DNA of 9,024 nt from assembly GCA_964374095.1 (NCBI GenBank), contig CAYJXJ010000185.1, positions 1 through 9,024 on the forward strand, in the 5' to 3' direction. The notes under the pieces are model-generated. The model was not told the origin of the DNA. It did no database searches and saw only the letters and a list, made by a program, of their open reading frames with translations. The DNA is from CAYJXJ01 sp964374095. GTDB taxonomy: Bacteria > Elusimicrobiota > Elusimicrobia > UBA1565 > UBA9628. Within the stretch, counting starts at the first letter, position 1, and each line of letters opens with the position of its first letter. Of the stretch, positions 1 to 6,200 are shown piece after piece. Both the position numbers and the translations under genes were made by a program.

Positions 1-20
1 GGCTGGGTGGGCCGCATTCC

Positions 21-37
21 GGGACCGACTTGGTCCC
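21..37. repeat. Perfect 6-bp inverted repeat (hairpin)
   Basis: GGGACC at 21-26 and GGTCCC at 32-37 are exact reverse complements around the 5-nt loop GACTT. No T-tract follows (the next bases are AAGAGCC), so it is not a canonical intrinsic terminator. It may be an operator-like dyad, a terminator remnant of an upstream gene, or chance in GC-rich DNA. Confidence 0.4.
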
Positions 38-69
38 AAGAGCCTATACGTAGTCGTCGCGCGGGCGGA

Positions 70-75
70 TATACT
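70..75 (+). promoter_or_regulatory. Possible -10 box (TATACT)
   Basis: TATACT differs from the sigma-70 consensus TATAAT at one position and lies in one of the few AT-rich patches of the leader. It would place transcription start near 82 and give a leader of about 40 nt before the ATG at 122. No good -35 box is seen 16-18 nt upstream; the hexamer at 47-52 is TACGTA. The call is therefore weak. If it is right, the alternative TTG start at 77 would lie upstream of the transcript start. Confidence 0.22.
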
Positions 76-121
76 ATTGCCACCTGCGCCTCCGCTTGTT
101 GGAAGCGCAGGCGCGCCGAGA

Positions 122-205
122 ATGTACAAACGGTTCTTCGCGATCCTTCTGTCTGCGGCCTTGGTAGTCCTATCCCCCGGTTTGGAGGGGGCCCGAGTCC
201 TGGCC
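122..205 (+). other. N-terminal signal peptide
   Basis: Residues 1-28 have a short basic n-region (MYKR), a hydrophobic core of Phe, Ala, Ile, Leu and Val (5-18), a Pro-Gly break, and a VLA motif fitting signal peptidase I cleavage between A28 and Q29. The region after it, residues 29-199, is rich in Ala, Pro, Gly and Ser and is likely an extended, disordered stretch. This supports export through the Sec system. The alternative is an uncleaved membrane anchor. Confidence 0.8.
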
Positions 206-3200
206 CAGACCGTTTCGGTTCCCCGGCGCGGCGGCCGCGTGGGCCTGCCGTCGGCGCCGATGGGCCGGGCGGCGCCGTCCGCGGGTTTCTCGCGCTCGCC
301 GTTTTCCCTCCCCGGCCTAGCCATCAGTCCCTCGGCTCCAGCCCCAGGCGTCCTGCCTGCGCCGGCCGCCGTTACGCCCGTCGAAATTCCCACGCTGCCG
401 GCGCCGTTGGCGGGGGCTTCCGCCGAGCCCATGGCGTCCCAGCCCCCGCGCTCCTTCGAGACCATGGTCCGGCAACTGGCGGGGCCCTCTCCCGTGGGCG
501 GATTGCCCGCGGACGCTCCGACCGAGGAGCGCGCCTCCGCGGCCCGCGAGGAATTCCGCCGGCGGATCGCGGGCCAAGAGGCCGGGGTCTCGGCCGCCGC
601 CGTCGATCCGGGACCCGGCGGCCCGTCTTCGCATCTGAATCCGGCGACGGGGAACGGCGCGGGGGTTTCGGCCGCGGTTCCGCGCGTCCCTTCTGCCGCC
701 GCGCAACGGGGCCAGAGGCGCTCGGTCATGTTGGGCCCGGTGCTGGCCGCGGTCTCCGCGGCGTTCTCGATGAGTCTCCAAGCGGTCGCGGACGCGACTC
801 AGGGAGCCTTCGCCGCCGCGGCCGGCGGGGCCGCGGGGGCAAGCGTCCTCGCGATCGCGTTGAGCGCGGCGGCGTGGGCCGGGGCCGGAGCCGCGGCCGC
901 CTTCGCGGCCTGGTTCATCGTTGATGCCGCCGCCTTCATCACGGCCATGGTCCGCGGCCGGGGAATGTCGGAGGCCGGCTTGGCCCGGGTGGTGCAGGCC
1001 GAGGTCGACGCGGGGCGTCTCGACCCGGGCGTGGGGGAGCGCGTGCGCCCGTACCGATCCCGCGGTTTCTTCGATTTGACGTGGGGCCTCCACCGGGACG
1101 GCCTCATCTATGTCCGGCCGCAGCTGGCGGCCACGCCCTTTTTGCTGCGCGCCGTGCTGGCCCATGAGCTGTCCCATTTGAAGGACGCCCGCGGCCGCGG
1201 ACCTCCCCCGGCGACCTGGATTAAGGTCGTGGGCGCCCGCACGGCCTCTGAAATGCGGGCCCGCCTCCGGGAACTGAGGCCGGCGAAATTCCTGCGGTCC
1301 TTCCGGATCGCCCCGCTCGAACGGGCCCTGCCCAAGGCGGAAGTCTCCCTCCGTTTGTCCCAACCCTACGACATCCTCGTTCTCAATCCGACCAACTCGT
1401 CGCTTGGAGATTCCGCGCTCTATGGATTCCTTTCCGAGGGCACGGCCCGGCCCGAGGTGGCCTCGGGAGTCGAGCCAGCGGAGAAGCTCCGGGGCCGATC
1501 CGGGGACCTCGGCGCGGTGGTGCTCGATCGGGCCTGGGAGAGCCTGCCGGGTCCAGGGTCGCGGGAGGGCGACCAGTTGGACTCGGCGCTGCGCGAGCTC
1601 GACGCCCTGACGTTGTTGGCGAGCCGGGGGGAAGCGCGCCCCGAGAGCTTCGCGGTCCGGAGCTACGCCAAACGTTTTCGCAGGCTCGCCCTCCAGGCCC
1701 AGCGCCGGTCCGCGGGGGACCGGCGCGCTTCCGAGAAGCTCGAGCGTCAGGTCCGGCAGCTCTGGAAGGATATCGCCGCCGAACGGATCGGAGACACGCG
1801 CCTGGCCGCGCTCATCACCGCTTTGTGGGGATCCCTGCGGCACAAGGGCCTGGCCTTCCTTCCCTTCGGGCCCAACGACCCGGGGGTGGAGGTCTTCGAG
1901 CGCCTCTTGAGGGCGTGGGACGGCCCCGGCGGCGGCCGTCTGCGCGTCACTCGGGTGGATCTCGAGGACGGCGGCCATATCTTGGTGGCGCGCAAGCTCG
2001 AAGCCCGCGTGGGCCTCTGGATCAGGCCGCCGGCGGGGCGGGAATTGGCCGCGTCGATCTCGGGGGCCTCGGATTCTCGCCAGCGCTTGGCCGCGGGCAG
2101 GAGGATTCTCACCGAGGCGGGGCTCGCCGAGGAACTCGCTCAGTTCGACCAATTGGGGGTCGAGGTCCGGGACGTCTACGGCGCCGATGTCGGCCGGCGG
2201 GAGATCTACGTGACCATCCCCCGGCGCAACGCCTGGGCTGTTCGCGGCGTGGTGGAGAAGGCGGCTATGCTGGTGGAGCCGGCGCGGGCCGATTTCGAGC
2301 CGCACCTGCTCGACGCCGCCGAGCGCCAGGGGGCGGCCCGGGTCTGGGAGGGGGGCATCACCGGGGCCGGGGGCCAGATATTCCTCGTGGGAACAGGGGG
2401 AGACGCCGCGCACCAGGATTTCGGCGGGCGGCTGCTCGATGTCGTGGACCGGGTGGCCGAGGGCCCGGAGGACTGGAACGGCCATGAGACGGTCACCACG
2501 GCCATCGCCGTCTCCGACGGTCAGTCGGTCCTCGGCCGCGTTCTTGGGATGGCCCGCCAGGCCTTCGCGGTCGTGGCTAAGGTTTTCTCGCGGGAGTCTC
2601 CCGGCGCCGTCGACGGCGATATCAAGGGCTCGCTCCTCGTGGCGTTGGAACGCGGGGCCGACGTCATCAATCTGAGCCTCGGCTCCCGGGGCCACTCCGG
2701 CGACGACCTGGCCCGCTTTCTCTCAGACCTGACCCTGCGGCGCAACTCCAAGGGGGACCAGCCCATCGTCACGGGCAGTTTCGGCAACGCCGGCCCCTTC
2801 GATCGGACGGGGAGCCAGCCCGCGGTGGGCGTGAACGTCATTGCCGTGGCCGCCGCGGCCAGGGCCCCGGCCCCAGGCACCCCCCGCTCCGAAGCCGAGC
2901 AGGGCTACGACCGCCTGCTGGAGCGGCTGGCCCGCGCCCGGGATCATCAGGACCCCGCGGTGCGGGCGAGGGCGGATCAGGCCTTCGACCGGCTTCAACT
3001 GGAGCCGGCGGCGGGTATGGCGGAGGCGCAAGCCCTCGTGTCCCACGTGGGCCTCGACGGGCCGCAGTCCCCCCCGGCGAGTTCGCCGCTCGCGGGTCGG
3101 CCGCACTACATCTCCTTCTACAGTTCGGTGGGGCCCGACATGGACCCGCGTTCGGGGGCCAAGCGGGTGCGCCTCAAGCCCGATCTAGCCGCCATCGGCG

Positions 3201-6200
3201 GCGATGTGGTGACCGATCCCGGCGACGCGGATGTCTACAAGCACGGCGTCCTCGCCGCGAAATCCAAGAACATGCCGCATTCGGCCTCGGACTCCCCGGA
3301 TCATCGCCATACGCGGATGTCGGGCACCTCCATGGCCGCGCCCATGACCGCGGGCATCGCCCTTCTGGTCAAACAGGCCTTGCGGCTCGCGGGCTTCGAC
3401 GTGGCGCGGCCGGATGTCGGGTGGCTGATTCGCGCCATCGTCTCGGCGCCCAAGGTGGCGGGGCTGGCGCTCCTGCTGGGCATGGGCCTGCGGGTTACGG
3501 GAATCAAAGCGGATATTATCCGCGAGGACCTGCCCCTGGCGGTCAAGGCCATCCTGATGCGCACCTCGGGCGACATGGGGGTGCCGGTTTGGCTGCAGGG
3601 CGCCGGGCTCATCGACGCGGGCGCGGCCGTCAGGCTCATCGCCGAGTCGAGCGTCGATGCCTTGAATGGCCGGCTCAAGGCCATCTGGGGCCGGGTTCGC
3701 GGGGGCGCGGCGGCCCCGACGCTCTCGCCATGGGCATGGATCGAGCGCTACCGCGAGGTCGTGCGCCTCGAGGATCAGGTTTACGCCGCGGGAGAGATCG
3801 CGCGCGGAGAAGCCTTCGCCCAACAGCGTGCCCCCGCGGCCGCTCATGTGCGCGGCAACGCCGTCCACGCCGAGGCCGTGCGGGGATTCCAGGCCGAGGC
3901 CAAGACCGCCCTTCCGAGATTCTTGGAGCTCCTGGCCGATCCGGTGTGGCTGGTCCGGCGCCAAGCCGCGTTGGCCCTCCTCAATCTCAAGGATGCCGCC
4001 GCGGCTATGCCGCTGGCCGAAGCGGCCCTCAACGATGCCGACCCGCGGGTGCGCGAGATGGCCTTCATGGCGCTGGCCAACCTCGCCACACATGCCGCCG
4101 ACGAGCTGTTGCTGAAAGCCGCCTCCGACCCGCGTCCCGATGTCGCCCTCTACTCGGCCTACGCCCTCGCCCGGCACGGCGACCCCGGAGGGATCTGGCG
4201 CCTCGAGGCCGGCACCTTGGATCCCGATGAGGCGGTGCGCGTGAGCGCGGTGTGGCTGTTGGGCCAGGTCGCCCGCCGGCTCGACGCCCGGCAGAGTCGG
4301 GTCCTCGCCGCGCGGGTGCGCCAGGAGGCGGAGCGCGGCCACATACGGCATCGGGCGGCGGCCGCGCTCTTCAATATGGTGCAGGGCAATCCCGCGGCCG
4401 TGGCCGATGAGGCGGTCGTGGACTTGTTGGAAGCCGGCGGTCCCCAGGACCTGGCTTTGACGCGAACCATCTCCCGTTTCTTCTCGGCCGCGGTGCAGGA
4501 CAAGGACCTCGGCGAGCGCCTCAAGGAGGGCCGCGTCCGCGCGGCGGCCGCCGCTTTCGTCGAGCGTCACCGCGCCGCGGGGCGCAGTCCCGGGGGCCTG
4601 GGCGAGATGGTTCGCCTTTTGGCCAAGCACCTGGGCCTCTCCCTCGACGTTCCGACGCCGCTGCCCCACCCAGGAGGAGCGGGCGTTCACGGGGTCGACC
4701 CGGTCATGGGGCCGTTGGACCTCATCGTCGAGGCCCCGGCCTCGGCCCTCCCGGCCGCGGATCTTCAACTCTTTCACGCCGTCCTCAAGGCCGATCTTCC
4801 CTCGGCCGGCGCTTCCTGGGTGAGCGTGCCGGGGCACAAACTCTTCGCCTTCACCCGCGCCATGGCCCGGCGCGGGATCGCGCTACGCCGGTCGCGTCCC
4901 CTGCATGCCTTGGGGCCGGGACCGGGGCTGGCCCTCCATGAAGGCGGCGCCGAGACCGAGATTGAGCTCCCTGGGTTCAACGCTGCCGGAGCCTCGGAGG
5001 CGCGCGTGATGGCGGCTCTAGAGACGACCGCGGCGCGTTTGGCCCAAGAGGGCCGCTCCGCGGCCGTAGTCTCGATCAATCTCGGGGGCCGTTCCCGCCC
5101 GGGGACCCCGCTGGCGCGCCTGGTCAACCGGCTCATCCTCGGAGGCCTTGGCGTGGTCGCTGGTTCGGGCAACGAGGGGCCCCTCGAAGGCTCGGTCACC
5201 TCCCCGGCCGACTCCGGGCTGGCCGTCGCGGTCGCGGCCGCCGGGGCCGAAGGCGGGGTCCAGTCCTACTCGGGCCGGACCCGGCCCGAGGACGCCCAGC
5301 CCTTCTGGGCCCAGCGCCTGCCCGCGGCGGGGGCCGGCACCGGGGCCGCGGCGCGCCAGACCGCGCGCGCTCTCGAGCTCCTTTACCGCCGTCTTGCCGC
5401 GGGCTTGACCGTCGACGGAGGCCGCGTGCCGGACGGGGCGTTCTTGTATCTCACCGAGCTCGTGGGTTCGCTCCTCGGCGCCGAGCCGGGCCGCGGGGGA
5501 CCCGCGGTGTTCGACGACGTGGGGCGGGCTCTGCATGAGCTCGAGTCGCGGCTGGCCGATCCCTGGCTGGTGCGGCGGCGCATCGCGCAGTTGGCGATCG
5601 CGGCCCGGGAAAAGCGCGAGGCGCCCGGCGCGATCGGGGAAACCGGCAAACTCGACCTTGTTGGGCGTTCTCCTACGGAGTCCATCGCTCCGACCTTGGG
5701 AGAACTTCGGGCCGTGCTCAGCGGCGGGGTCGCGACGGCGGGGGCTGTTCAGCCCTTCCGTTTCAAGGTTCCCTCCGGCGACTGGCCCAAGGCCAGGTCC
5801 GCGGGTCTCGAAGGCTTTTACTTCTCGAAGCTGGAGCATGAGCGTGGGATGGGGGCGGCCGCCCTCTCGCAAGTCGACGATTATTTCCGCTACTTGGACG
5901 GCCTCCTCAAGCCGCTCTGGGCCGCGCCGATCCGGGAAAGCCTGCGCCTGCTCTCGGCGTCCTCGCTGGCCCCGGCGGAGAAAAACGCGGCCCTCAACCG
6001 TTACCTCAGCGGGACCCTTAAGGACCTCCGAGCCCGCGCCCAAAGCCTGGATTCGGCCTCGTGGCTGCGCGGCGCGCAGATCTACGCCATTCTCGCGCGT
6101 TCCTACAACCGCCTGGGCCCGGGGAAAAATTTCCTCGATTCCCTTGATGACGCGGAGCTCGTGCGCATCCAGCGCGAAACCTCCTCCAACACCATCTGGC

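Larger units (their letters stand above)
1..121. other. Intergenic leader upstream of the giant gene
   Basis: This short stretch holds no gene I can support. It contains a 6-bp hairpin at 21-37, a TACGTA palindrome at 47-52, and a TATACT hexamer at 70-75. A short reading frame entering from the left edge ends at a TAG at 51-53. It could be the tail of an upstream gene, but only about 17 codons are visible and they show no recognisable motif. Confidence 0.5.

Noticed and set aside
77..121. TTG at 77 as the start of the giant gene
   Set aside because: It would add 15 Pro/Ala-rich residues before a well-formed signal peptide, and it lies almost on the possible -10 box. The ATG at 122 fits better, though GGCGG at 64-68 could be read as a weak ribosome site for the TTG.
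7..924. Plus-strand frame of about 305 codons overlapping the start of the giant gene
   Set aside because: It is extremely Arg/Gly-rich with no motif, while the overlapping frame has a clear signal peptide.
317..2695. Long minus-strand open frame of about 792 codons
   Set aside because: It is Arg/Gly/Pro/His-rich with no family motif and lies opposite the S8 and zincin coding region. Such antisense frames are expected where third positions are strongly GC-biased.
3509..3523. GCGGATA-T-TATCCGC palindrome
   Set aside because: It has a 7-bp perfect dyad, but it lies in well-conserved S8 C-terminal coding sequence, has no loop room for a hairpin, and shows no link to the larger palindromic elements. 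It is probably chance.
3185..4837. Minus-strand open frame of about 550 codons
   Set aside because: It lies opposite the HEAT repeats and has low-complexity composition and no recognisable domain. It is a shadow of the plus-strand gene.
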